NCBI GenBank assembly: GCA_004298045.1
Contig: SCRM01000015.1
Location: 1-64,000, forward strand
Origin: Rhodanobacter sp.
GTDB taxonomy: Bacteria > Pseudomonadota > Gammaproteobacteria > Xanthomonadales > Rhodanobacteraceae
DNA length: 64,000 bases
Direction of reading: 5' to 3'
In this document: positions 52,200 to 61,150 of the stretch, one piece after another
Layout of the letters: the number at the start of each line of letters is the position of its first letter
Numbering within the stretch: the first letter of the stretch is position 1
The notes under the pieces: generated by a model
Seen by the model: the letters and a program-made list of their open reading frames with translations, nothing else
The model's database searches: none
Told to the model about the DNA's origin: nothing
Program-made: the position numbers and the translations under genes

Positions 52200-54629
52200 A
52201 TGCGACGCCTGCTCTTGGCCGGCCTCGCGGCCTTGCTTGTCGTGCCGGCCGCGGCGCAAACCCCGACGCCGAGCGCGCCGCTCGATCTGCAAACCATCAT
52301 GGCGAACCCGGACTGGATCGGGCATCCGGTCGAGTCGCCGTACTGGAGCGTGGACGGCAAAGACCTTTATTACGGGCTGAAACGCGACGGCAGCGACGTG
52401 CGCGACAGGTACCGCGTCAGCGCGGATGGTGGCGCACCGGTGCGGCTCGATCCCGCACAGATGGGCGCGGCCGACGGCCCGGCGGTGTACGACCGCACGC
52501 ATCGCCACGCGGCGTTCGTGCTGCACGGCGACGTGTTCCTCGTCGACCTCGCCAGCGGCCAGCGCACCCAGGTCACGCGCACGCCGCAGCACGAATCCGC
52601 GCCGCGGTTTTCCGCCGATGGCCGCACACTGCAGTTTCGCGACGGCATCGCGTGGTACGCCTACGACCTTGCCAGCGGCGTCACCGCGCCGGTGGCGATC
52701 CTGAAATTCGCCGACGATCCGCAAACCAAGCAACCCGATGCGCTGGCGCGCCACCAGCTCGAACTCTTCAGCACGCTGCGCGCGATCAAGGCGGATCGCG
52801 ATGCCGTGCGCGAACGCGACCAGGCGCTGGATGCCGCCGACCCCGGTCGCGTGCCGCAACCGTTCTGGCTCGGCGACAAGATCCGCGCGGTGGACAGCGC
52901 GCTGTCGCCGAACGGCCGCTGGCTGCTCCTGGTAACGGTGCCGGCGCAGCGCGCCGCCGGCGCGCCCGGCGACGTCATCCACTACGTCACCGACTCGGGC
53001 TACACCGAAGTGCAGCATGCGCGCAGCTATGTCGGCCGCAACGCCCCGGCGCCGCAATCGCTGTTGCTGCTCGATCTCACCGCACACACCGCCAAACCGA
53101 TATCCACCGACACCCTGCCCGGCATCAAGGACGATCCGCTGAAGGCACTGCGCGAGAAGGCCATCGCGAAGCTCACGGCGGACGGCCATGCCGACGAGGC
53201 CAAGGTGCTCAAGGCACCGGACGTGCGGCCGGTGACCATCACGGACGAAGAAGACACCGGCGGTGGCGGCATCGCGTGGAGCGATGACGGCAACCAGGTC
53301 GCAGTGCAACTGCGCGCGATCGACAACAAGGATCGCTGGCTCGCCACCATCGACTTCGCCAAGGCCGCGCTGGTGGCGCAAGAGCGCCTGCACGACGAGG
53401 CGTGGATCAACTGGAACTTCAACGATTTCGGCTGGGAAAAGGACGGCCGCACGCTGTGGTACCTGTCCGAGGCCACGGGTTACTCGCAGCTCTACGTCAA
53501 GCCGCTGGACGGCAAGGCCAAGGCGCTGACCCAGGGCGCGTTCGAGGTGAGCCACCCGCAGCTGAGCCCCGACGGCGCGTGGTTCTACCTGCGCACCAAC
53601 CAGATTGCACCGTACAGCTACGACGTCTACCGCGTGCCCGCGGCCGGCGGGGAACTCACCCGGATCACGCACTACCAGGGCATGGATGCGTTCGTGCTGT
53701 CACCCGATGGCACCCGTCTCGCCGTACTGCACTCCGCGCCCTACGTGCTGCCGCAGCTCGCGGTGGCGGACGTGACCGGCGGCAACGCCCGCGAGTTGAC
53801 CGCCACCACCTCGCCCGCCTTCACGGCGCATGCGTGGATCGCGCCGCAGATCGTCGGCGTGCCGTCGAGCCACGGCGCGGGCACGATCTGGGCCAAGTAT
53901 TACGGCCCGGCGCATGACGATGGCGCGCCGCGCCCGGCGGTGATCTTCGTGCACGGCGCCGGCTACCTGCAGGACGTGAAGCTCGGCTGGTCGAGCTACT
54001 ACCGCGAGCAGCTGTTCCACAACCTGCTGGTGCAGCAGGGCTACGTGGTGCTGGACATGGACTACCGCGCCTCCGAAGGCTACGGCCGCGCGTGGCGCAC
54101 CGCGATCTACCGCAACATGGGCCACCCCGAGCTGGAAGACCTCTTGGACGGCAAGGCGTGGCTGGTCGCCAACCACCATGTCGACCCGCGCCGCGTCGGC
54201 ATCTACGGCGGCAGCTACGGCGGTTTCATGACCGAGATGGCGTTGCTGCGTGCACCCGGCGAGTTCGCCGCCGGTGCCGCGCTGCGCGCGCCGTCGGACT
54301 GGATGACCTACAACCACGGCTACACGTCGGACATCCTGAACGACCCGCAGCTCGATCCGGAGGCATACAAAACCAGCTCGCCGATCGAATACGCCGCCAA
54401 CCTCGCCGACCCGCTCCTGATCGAGCATGGCCTGATCGACGACAACGTGCTCACCGCCGACTCCATCCGCCTCTACCAGCGCTTTGTCGAGCTGCACAAG
54501 ACAAACTTCTGGATCTCGCTCTACCCGCTCGAACGCCACGGCTTCGTCCATCCGGACTCCTGGTACGACGAGTACCGCCGCATCGACGAGCTGTTCGATA
54601 CCTGGGTCAAGCGCCGCCCGGCGCAGTGA
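52200..54629 (+). CDS. S9 family peptidase (DPP-IV/acylaminoacyl type) with WD40-like propeller
   Basis: An 809-residue secreted peptidase. Signal peptide 1-19, PD40-like beta-propeller repeats (VESPYWSVDGKDLYY, GGIAWSDDGNQVA, SHPQLSPDGAWFYL), and a C-terminal alpha/beta hydrolase with FVHGAGYLQ, Ser in GIYGGSYGG, Asp in HGLIDDNVL and His in ERHGFVHPDSW. A Glu-rich DPP-IV signature is not evident, so dipeptidyl-peptidase IV versus acylaminoacyl peptidase is left open. Its 3' end overlaps the convergent TlpA-like gene by 23 bp. Confidence 0.9.
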   Translation: MRRLLLAGLAALLVVPAAAQTPTPSAPLDLQTIMANPDWIGHPVESPYWSVDGKDLYYGLKRDGSDVRDRYRVSADGGAPVRLDPAQMGAADGPAVYDRTHRHAAFVLHGDVFLVDLASGQRTQVTRTPQHESAPRFSADGRTLQFRDGIAWYAYDLASGVTAPVAILKFADDPQTKQPDALARHQLELFSTLRAIKADRDAVRERDQALDAADPGRVPQPFWLGDKIRAVDSALSPNGRWLLLVTVPAQRAAGAPGDVIHYVTDSGYTEVQHARSYVGRNAPAPQSLLLLDLTAHTAKPISTDTLPGIKDDPLKALREKAIAKLTADGHADEAKVLKAPDVRPVTITDEEDTGGGGIAWSDDGNQVAVQLRAIDNKDRWLATIDFAKAALVAQERLHDEAWINWNFNDFGWEKDGRTLWYLSEATGYSQLYVKPLDGKAKALTQGAFEVSHPQLSPDGAWFYLRTNQIAPYSYDVYRVPAAGGELTRITHYQGMDAFVLSPDGTRLAVLHSAPYVLPQLAVADVTGGNARELTATTSPAFTAHAWIAPQIVGVPSSHGAGTIWAKYYGPAHDDGAPRPAVIFVHGAGYLQDVKLGWSSYYREQLFHNLLVQQGYVVLDMDYRASEGYGRAWRTAIYRNMGHPELEDLLDGKAWLVANHHVDPRRVGIYGGSYGGFMTEMALLRAPGEFAAGAALRAPSDWMTYNHGYTSDILNDPQLDPEAYKTSSPIEYAANLADPLLIEHGLIDDNVLTADSIRLYQRFVELHKTNFWISLYPLERHGFVHPDSWYDEYRRIDELFDTWVKRRPAQ

Positions 54630-55440
54630 CCGGTACCACCTGCGGCGCGATGCGCCGCAGGTGGTCGGCCAGGGTGGCGGCGGAGAGCTCGCCCATGCGG
54701 GTGTCGCGCAGCACGCCGTCGGCGTCGATGAACAACGTGGTGGGGTAGGCGCGCACGTTGTAGTAGGTGCTGAGGTCGAGGTTGACGTCGAGCAGCATGT
54801 TGCTTGGCGCGAGGTTTTCCTTGCGCAGGAAATCGGCCACCTGGGCCGGGTCGTCGCCCTGGTCGGCAAACACGAAACGCACCTGCGGCTGCGCACGCTG
54901 GGCGGCAACCAGCATCGGCATTTCGCTGCGGCACGGCCCGCACCAAGTGGCCCAGAAGTTGATGACCAGCGGTTTGCCGGTGAGCTGGGCGACCGGCACC
55001 GCATGGCCGTCCAGATCGTGCAAGGTGATGGCCGGCAACGGCTGTGCACGCGCGGATTGCAGTGCATGCGCGGTGAGGCTGGCCACGCCCCAGGCCGCCA
55101 GCCCCACGCACACGCCAAGCGCCAGCGGCTTGCGCAGCGCGCCGCGCCGCCAAGCGATGACCGCGGTCGCCAGCGCCAGCCCGATCAGGCCGGCCATCAA
55201 GTCGAAGCCGCCATCGCGGATGTTGAAAATGTGCAGCGGCTGCGGGAAATACACGTTGCGCCAGCCGACGACGTAGGCGGCGCGCGACAGCAGCAAGGCG
55301 CACCCCACCGCCCAGTACAGCGCTCCACTCGCGTCCGCCCAGCCGCGCTTGCGCAGGAAACCGACGGCGCCCTGCGCCGCAATGAAGCCGAACAGCAGCG
55401 CCAGCACGGCGCTGGAAAACGCGAATGGCCCAAGGTTCAC
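54607..55440 (-). CDS. Membrane domain fused to TlpA-like thioredoxin
   Basis: About 277 residues. The N-terminal 130 residues hold four membrane segments with a loop VVGWRNVYFPQPLHIFNIRD, reminiscent of a shortened Lgt (prolipoprotein diacylglyceryl transferase) fold. The C-terminal 140 residues are a TlpA/ResA-type thioredoxin with ATWCGPCRSEMPML, and the cis-Pro at AYPTTLFID. It probably reduces or isomerises disulfides on the periplasmic side, in cytochrome c maturation or copper handling. The start is uncertain: GTG 55440 puts a membrane segment first, and a GTG at 55512 would add 24 poorly supported residues. Confidence 0.75.
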   Translation of the reverse strand: MNLGPFAFSSAVLALLFGFIAAQGAVGFLRKRGWADASGALYWAVGCALLLSRAAYVVGWRNVYFPQPLHIFNIRDGGFDLMAGLIGLALATAVIAWRRGALRKPLALGVCVGLAAWGVASLTAHALQSARAQPLPAITLHDLDGHAVPVAQLTGKPLVINFWATWCGPCRSEMPMLVAAQRAQPQVRFVFADQGDDPAQVADFLRKENLAPSNMLLDVNLDLSTYYNVRAYPTTLFIDADGVLRDTRMGELSAATLADHLRRIAPQVVPVTAPGGA

Positions 55441-55555
55441 GACGCGCAAGCCCGATGGCGAGAGGAACCCGCATTGTGCCGGGTTGCCGCCGGCGGCGTG
55501 CACCGGACGCACATCGAGGCGGTCGGCGCGCCCGCCGGCACACTGGCGTCGATAC

Positions 55556-55602
55556 TTGTATGGTCAATAACTAAGGCATTTATATTCGCCTTGACAAATA
55601 CA
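55556..55602. promoter_or_regulatory. AT-rich promoter/operator region before the MarR-efflux operon
   Basis: An AT-rich island between divergent genes. A -10-like TATATT sits at 55581-55586. Flanking it, GGTCAA (55562-55567) and TTGACA (55591-55596), and inside them AAGGC (55573-55577) and GCCTT (55588-55592), form nested inverted repeats as expected for a MarR site. The TTGACA cannot be a -35 for this gene because it is 6 bp from the ATG. Confidence 0.4.
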
Positions 55603-56087
55603 TGTTGCACGGCAAAAATGCGCGCCCTGTGCTGCCCTCACCCGCCCCTGCTTCTTGTCGTCCCGCCAACCTCGGCGCCCTGCTCGGCGCCGTGCGCGGC
55701 GAGCTGGTGCATGCGATCGAAGCCAGGATCGCGGCCAAGGGGCTGGAGCTGCGTTTCACCCAGTTCTTGATCGTCGAACGCCTCTCGCGGCTGGGGCCGA
55801 TGCGCGCCAGCGAGCTGGCACACGCGGTGGACGTCGATTGCGGCGCGATGACGCGCCAGCTCGACCAGCTTGAACACCGCGGCTACCTGCGCCGCTGTCC
55901 GCATGAGCTGGACCGCCGCGCACTGCGCATCGAGCTGACCGCCGACGGCAAGGCGTTGTGGAAGCAACTGGCCGGCTGCGGCGAGCACGTGCTGGCCACC
56001 GCGCAAGCGCCACTCGCGGCCGACGAGCGCAAACATCTGCTCGACTACCTGCAGCGCATGCTGCAGGTGTTGCGCCCCGACCTTTGA
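55602..56087 (+). CDS. MarR family transcriptional regulator
   Basis: A 161-residue winged-helix regulator: FTQFLIVERLSRLGPMRASE (helices 2-3), RQLDQLEHRGYLRR (recognition helix and wing start), PHELDRRALRIELTADG (wing), and a C-terminal dimerisation helix. The gene starts an operon with NodT, EmrA and EmrB genes, so it is probably the local repressor, released by a phenolic or hydrophobic ligand. The 25-bp gap to the next gene supports one transcript. Confidence 0.88.
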   Translation: MLHGKNARPVLPSPAPASCRPANLGALLGAVRGELVHAIEARIAAKGLELRFTQFLIVERLSRLGPMRASELAHAVDVDCGAMTRQLDQLEHRGYLRRCPHELDRRALRIELTADGKALWKQLAGCGEHVLATAQAPLAADERKHLLDYLQRMLQVLRPDL

Positions 56088-56112
56088 TCCACCGCTCCCG
56101 AGACCGAACCCC

Positions 56113-57576
56113 ATGCGCCTGCACCCCCGCGCCGCCGCGGTCGCACTGACCCTTGCCCTTGCCGGTTGCGCCACCAGCAGCGGCCTTGCGCCCCACGCCA
56201 CGCCCACCGACCCGGCCACGCTGCACACCACGCAAAGCCTCGCCGGCGTGCCTGCGGCCACGTGGCCCAAGGCGGACTGGTGGGCGGGACTGGGCAACGC
56301 ACAACTGTCGCAGCTGATTGCCGAGGCACTGGCCGACAACCCCACGCTGGCCGTCGCGGATGCGCGCGTGCAGGCGGCGCAGGCCATTGCCGGCGCAACC
56401 GATGCCGCACGCAAGCCCACGTTCGGCGTCGGCGCCAGCGTGTCCGAAGCGCGCATCCCGACCACGGTGCCAGGCCTCGGCACCGGCCACATGGCGGCCG
56501 CACGCTACGGTTACGCGAGTTTCAAATGGGATATCGACTTGTGGGGCGGCAAGCGCGCCGCGTGGGAAGCGGCGGTGGGTCAGGCGCGCGCTGCCGAAGT
56601 GGACGCGCATGCCGCACGCATCGCGCTGTCCGCCAACGTGGCCCGCGCATATGTGCAACTCGGCCACGCCTGGACCGCGCAGGATCTGGCCAAGGACGAG
56701 CTGCAGCGCGCGCAGCAGGTGCGCGACCTGACCGCGCAACGGGTCACCGCCGGGTTGGACAATGCGTTGCAGCTGCGCCGCAGCGACGCCGAAGTGGCCA
56801 GTGCGCAGCAGCAGCTGGCGGTGGCCGCGCGCGGCATCGATGCCGCGCAATCGACGCTTTCGGTGCTGCTCGGCAAGGGTCCGGATCGCGGCCGCGCGTT
56901 GGCGCGACCCACCGCGCTGGCGCCCGCGGCACTGGGCGTGCCCGCGGCACTGCCCGCCGGGCTGATCGCCCATCGCGCCGATCTGGTTGCCGCACGCTGG
57001 CGGGTGGACGCGGCCAGCCACGACATCAAGGCGGCCAAGACCGCGTTCTTGCCCAACCTCAGCCTCGGCGTGCTGGCCGGCGCCATCGCCGTGGGCGGGC
57101 ACAGCGTGTTCCAGTTGCCGGCGCGCTTCTACAGCGTGGCGCCCGCGCTTTCGCTGCCGATCTTCGACGGCGGCCGCTTGCGCGCGAACCTGGCCGGCAA
57201 GGATGCGCAATACGAGCTGGCGGTGGCGCAGTACAACCAGACCCTGGTGCAGGCGGTGAACGAAGTCGCCGACGACGTCGATGCGCTGCAATCGCTTGGC
57301 GTGCAGACCGACGCGCAAAGCCGCGCCCTGAGCGCCGCGCAGGATGCCTGGCAGCTTGCCGACCAGCGCTTCAAGGCCGGCATCGGCAGTTGGCTGGAAG
57401 CACTCAGCGTGCGCCAGCAACTGCTGGTGGCCGAGCAGCGGATGGCGCAGCTCAAGGCCGAACAAAGCGACCAGTCGCTGCAATTGATCCAGGCCCTTGG
57501 CGGTGGTTGGCAGCCCGCTGCCGACGCGCCCGCCACGCCCGCCCTTTCGTCCGCCGCCACCGCTCCCCGCTCCTGA
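56113..57576 (+). CDS. Efflux outer-membrane lipoprotein, NodT/OprM family
   Basis: A 487-residue TolC-type channel. The signal peptide ends in the lipobox LAGC (Cys19), so it is an outer-membrane lipoprotein. Two repeated OEP domains follow (ADWWAGLGNAQLSQLIAEAL, YGYASFKWDIDLWGGKRA, SLPIFDGGRLRANLAGKDAQ), with the C-terminal equatorial segment QRFKAGIGSWLEALSVRQQL. It forms the exit duct for the EmrAB-type pump encoded downstream, and could also serve the mdtABC-like pump, which lacks its own channel. Confidence 0.92.
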   Translation: MRLHPRAAAVALTLALAGCATSSGLAPHATPTDPATLHTTQSLAGVPAATWPKADWWAGLGNAQLSQLIAEALADNPTLAVADARVQAAQAIAGATDAARKPTFGVGASVSEARIPTTVPGLGTGHMAAARYGYASFKWDIDLWGGKRAAWEAAVGQARAAEVDAHAARIALSANVARAYVQLGHAWTAQDLAKDELQRAQQVRDLTAQRVTAGLDNALQLRRSDAEVASAQQQLAVAARGIDAAQSTLSVLLGKGPDRGRALARPTALAPAALGVPAALPAGLIAHRADLVAARWRVDAASHDIKAAKTAFLPNLSLGVLAGAIAVGGHSVFQLPARFYSVAPALSLPIFDGGRLRANLAGKDAQYELAVAQYNQTLVQAVNEVADDVDALQSLGVQTDAQSRALSAAQDAWQLADQRFKAGIGSWLEALSVRQQLLVAEQRMAQLKAEQSDQSLQLIQALGGGWQPAADAPATPALSSAATAPRS

Positions 57577-57585
57577 AGGCACCCC

Positions 57586-58779
57586 ATGTCCACTCCCAAT
57601 CCTTCCGCCGCCGCGAACCCCGTTGCGCCGGCGCCGATGAAGCGGCGGCGCAGCGTGCTGCTGCGCGCGCTGCTGGTCGTCATCATCCTGTTCGGCATCC
57701 TCTGGGTGCTGTGGTACTGGTTCGACGGCCGCTGGTACGAGGACACCGAAGACGCCTACGTGGCCGGCAACGTGGTGCAGATCACGCCGCAGATCCCCGG
57801 CACGGTAGTCACCATCGGCGCCGATGATGGCGACCTGGTGAAGCAGGGCGATACGCTGGTGAAGCTGGACCGGTCCAATGCCGACGTGGCACTGGCCGAA
57901 GCCCGGGCCAACCTGGCGGCCACCGTGCGCAAGGTGCGCGGCATGTATTCCAGCGTGAACGGCCAGCAGGCGATCGTGGCGGTGCGCGAGGTGGCGGTGG
58001 CCAAGGCCAAGGCCGACTACGACCGCCGCGTGGGACTTGCCAAATCGGGTGCGATCTCGGCGGAGGAGCTGTCGCATGCGCGCGATGCGCTGACCGCCGC
58101 ACAAAGCGCGCTGGTGACCGCCCAGCAGCAGTTCCAGACCAGCAAGGTGCTGGTGGACGACACCGTGGTCGCCTCGCACCCCGACGTGGAGGCGGCCGCG
58201 GCGAAATTCCGCGCGGCGTATCTCGACGACCTGCGCACCACGCTGGTGGCGCCAGTGACTGGCTACGTGGCGAAACGCTCGGTGCAGCTCGGCCAACGCG
58301 TGGCCCCGGGCACGCCGCTGATGGCGGTGGTGCCGCTGCACCAGGTGTGGATCGACGCCAATTTCAAGGAAACCCAGTTGACCCACATGCGCATCGGGCA
58401 ACCGGTGGAAATCACTTCCGACGTCTACGGCGGCAAGGTGACATACCAGGGCAAGGTGCAAAGCCTCGGCATCGGCACCGGCAGCGCGTTCTCGCTGCTG
58501 CCGGCGCAAAACGCCACCGGCAACTGGATCAAGATCGTGCAGCGCATCCCGGTGCGTGTGGTGTTCTCCGATCCCAAGCAGCTCGACGCGCACCCGTTGC
58601 GCATCGGCATGTCGCTGACGGTGGACGTGAACCTGCACGACGGCAGCGGCCCGATGCTGGCGCGCGAGCCGCCGACGCAGCCGGCTTTCAGCACCGACGT
58701 GTATGCGAAACAGGCGGCCAAGCCGGATGCGCTGATCGCCCGGATCATCCACGCCAACATGGCTGGCGATGCGAAGTGA
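57586..58779 (+). CDS. EmrA-like periplasmic adaptor (HlyD family)
   Basis: A 397-residue protein with one N-terminal membrane segment (VLLRALLVVIILFGILWVLW), lipoyl halves (TPQIPGTVVTIGADDGDLVKQ, TTLVAPVTGYVAKRSVQLGQ) and a coiled-coil between them. NATGNWIKIVQRIPVRV near the C-terminus is the EmrA signature. It links the MFS pump to the outer membrane channel. It begins 9 bp after the NodT gene. 162 bp with REP-type stem-loops separate it from emrB. Confidence 0.93.
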   Translation: MSTPNPSAAANPVAPAPMKRRRSVLLRALLVVIILFGILWVLWYWFDGRWYEDTEDAYVAGNVVQITPQIPGTVVTIGADDGDLVKQGDTLVKLDRSNADVALAEARANLAATVRKVRGMYSSVNGQQAIVAVREVAVAKAKADYDRRVGLAKSGAISAEELSHARDALTAAQSALVTAQQQFQTSKVLVDDTVVASHPDVEAAAAKFRAAYLDDLRTTLVAPVTGYVAKRSVQLGQRVAPGTPLMAVVPLHQVWIDANFKETQLTHMRIGQPVEITSDVYGGKVTYQGKVQSLGIGTGSAFSLLPAQNATGNWIKIVQRIPVRVVFSDPKQLDAHPLRIGMSLTVDVNLHDGSGPMLAREPPTQPAFSTDVYAKQAAKPDALIARIIHANMAGDAK

Positions 58780-58789
58780 TGCGGCAACC

Positions 58790-58885
58790 CACATCCTCGC
58801 GGGGCGGGCCGAAGCCCGATCCGCGGGGATGAGGCTCTTGCATTCTCGATGTGCAGGTGGCCGGGCTGAAGCCCGGCCCGCAGCC
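58790..58885. repeat. REP-like stem-loops between emrA and emrB
   Basis: CGGGCCGAAGCCCG near 58803-58820 and GGCCGGGCTGAAGCCCGGCC at about 58859-58878 are palindromes of the GGGCTGAAGCCC type common in xanthomonad and pseudomonad REP elements. They sit inside an operon and could stabilise or split the transcript. Confidence 0.6.
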
Positions 58886-58941
58886 CGACCCGCGGGAACG
58901 CCGGCGATGCATGCCGCCGGGCCCGCCACCCAAACGGCCCC

Positions 58942-60471
58942 ATGAGCACCTACTTTCGTCCCCCCAACCTCGCACTGACCACGTTCGGGCTGTCGCTCGC
59001 GACGTTCATGCAGGTGCTGGACACCACGATTGCGAACGTCTCGCTGCCGACCATTGCCGGCAACCTCGGCGTGAGCAACGACCAGTCCACCTGGGTCATC
59101 ACCTCGTTTGCGGTGAGCATGGCGATCTCGCTGCCGCTCACCGGTTTCCTCACCCGCCGCTTTGGCGAGGTGAAGCTGTTCGTGTGGTGCACGCTGCTGT
59201 TCTCGCTCACCTCGTTCATGTGCGGCATCTCGCAAAGCATGGGCATGCTGCTGCTGTTCCGCGCGCTGCAAGGCGCGGTCGCCGGACCGATGTACCCGAT
59301 CACCCAGAGCCTGATGACCGGCACCTACCCGCCCCAGCATCGCGGCATGGCGCTGGCGATCCTGTCGATGGTGACGGTGGTGGCGCCGATCGCCGGCCCG
59401 ATCCTCGGCGGCTGGATCACCGACAACTATTCGTGGCCGTGGATCTTCTTCATCAATGTGCCGATCGGCATTTTTGCCAGCACGGTGGTGGCCGCGCAGC
59501 TGCGCGAAAAGCTGGAGAAACTCGAGCGCCCGCGGATGGACTATGTCGGCCTCGTTACCCTCATCGTCGGTATCGGTGCGCTGCAGATCGTGCTGGACAA
59601 GGGCAACGACGAGGACTGGTTCAACTCCAACTTCATCATCATCGCCAGCATCCTCTCGGCCATCGCGATCGCCGTCTTCCTGATCTGGGAGTTGACCGAC
59701 GACGACCCCATCGTCGACCTCAAGCTGTTCCGCCACCGCAACTTCACCACCGGCACCATGGCGATGGTGCTCGGCTATGCCGCGTTCTTCGCCATCGCGC
59801 TGCTGATCCCGCTGTGGCTGCAGCAAAACCTCGGCTATACCGCCACCTGGGCCGGCTTCGCCACGGCGCCGCTGGGCATCATCCCGATCCTGCTGACGTT
59901 CTTCGTCGGTAAGTACGCCGCCCGCATGGACCTGCGCCTGCTTGCGGCCGCCTCGTTCCTGGTGATGGGTGTCACCTGCTTCTGGCGGGCGGACTTCTTC
60001 CTGCAGATCGACTTCTACAACGTCGCCATGGTGCAACTGCTGCAGGGCCTCGGCGTCGCCCTGTTCTTCATGCCGACGCTGACCATCCTGCTCTCCGACC
60101 TCGAATCCAACGAGATCGCCTCCGGCTCGGGCGTCGCCACCTTCCTGCGCACCATGGCCGGCAGCTTCGCGGCTTCCATCACCACCCTGATGTGGACACG
60201 CCGCGCGGTGTCCCACCACGAGCAGCTGACCGAACAGATCAACCCGTACAACCCGGTGGCGCAAGCCGGACTGGAACACCTGGGCCAAGGCCATCCGCAG
60301 CGCGCGGCCACCATCGTGAACAACATGATCACCCAGCAGGGTTTCCAGATGTCGTTCAACGACATCATGTACGCGCTCGGCTGGATCTTCGTCGCATTGG
60401 TCGTCGTGATCTGGATCGCCAAGCCGCCGTTCGTGCCCAAGGCGCGCGACGTCGGCGCCGGTGGGCACTGA
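58942..60471 (+). CDS. EmrB/QacA-type MFS drug efflux permease (DHA2)
   Basis: A 509-residue permease with 14 membrane segments. Family motifs are LATFMQVLDTTIANVSLPTI (D1), FLTRRFGEVKLF (motif A), RALQGAVAGPMYPITQSLM (motif B) and VAPIAGPILGGWITDN (motif C). It uses the proton gradient to export hydrophobic compounds and works with EmrA and the NodT channel. The ATG at 58942 follows a REP-containing gap, so its translation may not be coupled to emrA. Confidence 0.94.
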   Translation: MSTYFRPPNLALTTFGLSLATFMQVLDTTIANVSLPTIAGNLGVSNDQSTWVITSFAVSMAISLPLTGFLTRRFGEVKLFVWCTLLFSLTSFMCGISQSMGMLLLFRALQGAVAGPMYPITQSLMTGTYPPQHRGMALAILSMVTVVAPIAGPILGGWITDNYSWPWIFFINVPIGIFASTVVAAQLREKLEKLERPRMDYVGLVTLIVGIGALQIVLDKGNDEDWFNSNFIIIASILSAIAIAVFLIWELTDDDPIVDLKLFRHRNFTTGTMAMVLGYAAFFAIALLIPLWLQQNLGYTATWAGFATAPLGIIPILLTFFVGKYAARMDLRLLAAASFLVMGVTCFWRADFFLQIDFYNVAMVQLLQGLGVALFFMPTLTILLSDLESNEIASGSGVATFLRTMAGSFAASITTLMWTRRAVSHHEQLTEQINPYNPVAQAGLEHLGQGHPQRAATIVNNMITQQGFQMSFNDIMYALGWIFVALVVVIWIAKPPFVPKARDVGAGGH

Positions 60472-60510
60472 GCAGCCGCGAAGAAACCGGCTGCTTCGCC
60501 GCCGCTGGCG

Positions 60511-61044
60511 TCAGCCGGCGACGGCCCGTTGCATGAGGATGTCGCGCTGGTCGTCGTTGCCAAGCCGAAACACGTGCTCGCCAACCTCGGCAAAGCCCCA
60601 GCGTCGGTAAAACGCCAGTGCGCGCGCATTGCGCTCCCACACGCCGAGCCACAGCGTGTCGTGGCCGCCGGCAGCCGTCGCCGTGAGACATGCCCGCATG
60701 AGCGCGGCACCTACCCCGCAGCCGATCGCCGCAGGGTCCACGTACAACCGCTGCAATTCCACCGGTCGCCTGCCCCGCACCGCCGGCTCGATCACACCGA
60801 CACGCCATTTCGCGTAGCCGATCGGCGGTTCCGCATCCGCCGCAAACGCAAGCAAATAATGGTTGTCCGGATCGGCCAGCTCGGCCGCCATCTGCTCACG
60901 CGCAAACGCCGCACGCACGTAGGCGTCCATGTCCTGCGTGGTGTTCTGCGCACCAAAGGTGGCGCGGAACGTGCGCGCGCCAAGCGCGGCCAGCGCACCA
61001 TCATCGGTGGGCAACGCGGCGCGGATGCGGGGGATGACGTGCAT
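60511..61044 (-). CDS. GNAT family N-acetyltransferase
   Basis: A 177-residue acetyltransferase. PRIRAALPTDDGALAALGAR at the start, VELQRLYVDPAAIGCGVGAA (acetyl-CoA loop, R/QxxGxG/A-like QRLYVDPAAIGCGVG), LWLGVWERNARALAFYRRWG, and a C-terminal strand. The substrate is not evident. The start is either 61044 or six codons earlier at 61062, with no clear ribosome site for either. A weak AGCAGCC/GGCTGCT stem lies near 60471-60495 between it and emrB. Confidence 0.84.
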   Translation of the reverse strand: MHVIPRIRAALPTDDGALAALGARTFRATFGAQNTTQDMDAYVRAAFAREQMAAELADPDNHYLLAFAADAEPPIGYAKWRVGVIEPAVRGRRPVELQRLYVDPAAIGCGVGAALMRACLTATAAGGHDTLWLGVWERNARALAFYRRWGFAEVGEHVFRLGNDDQRDILMQRAVAG

Positions 61045-61150
61045 GCGGGCAATGGCAACCATGGCGTGTCGCCATGATGCCATTGCAGCCGCCCCGACCG
61101 TCACCCCGCGACGCCAACCTTGCGCGGCTGGATGTGCCTGCCGCTCTGCC

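Noticed and set aside
55591..55596. TTGACA as a -35 box for the MarR gene
   Set aside because: It is 6 bp from the start codon, so it fits an operator arm better than a promoter element.
55756..60468. 1570-codon minus-strand open frame opposite the MarR-NodT-EmrA-EmrB operon
   Set aside because: Gln/His/Arg/Gly-rich with no domain, entirely antisense to four clear genes.
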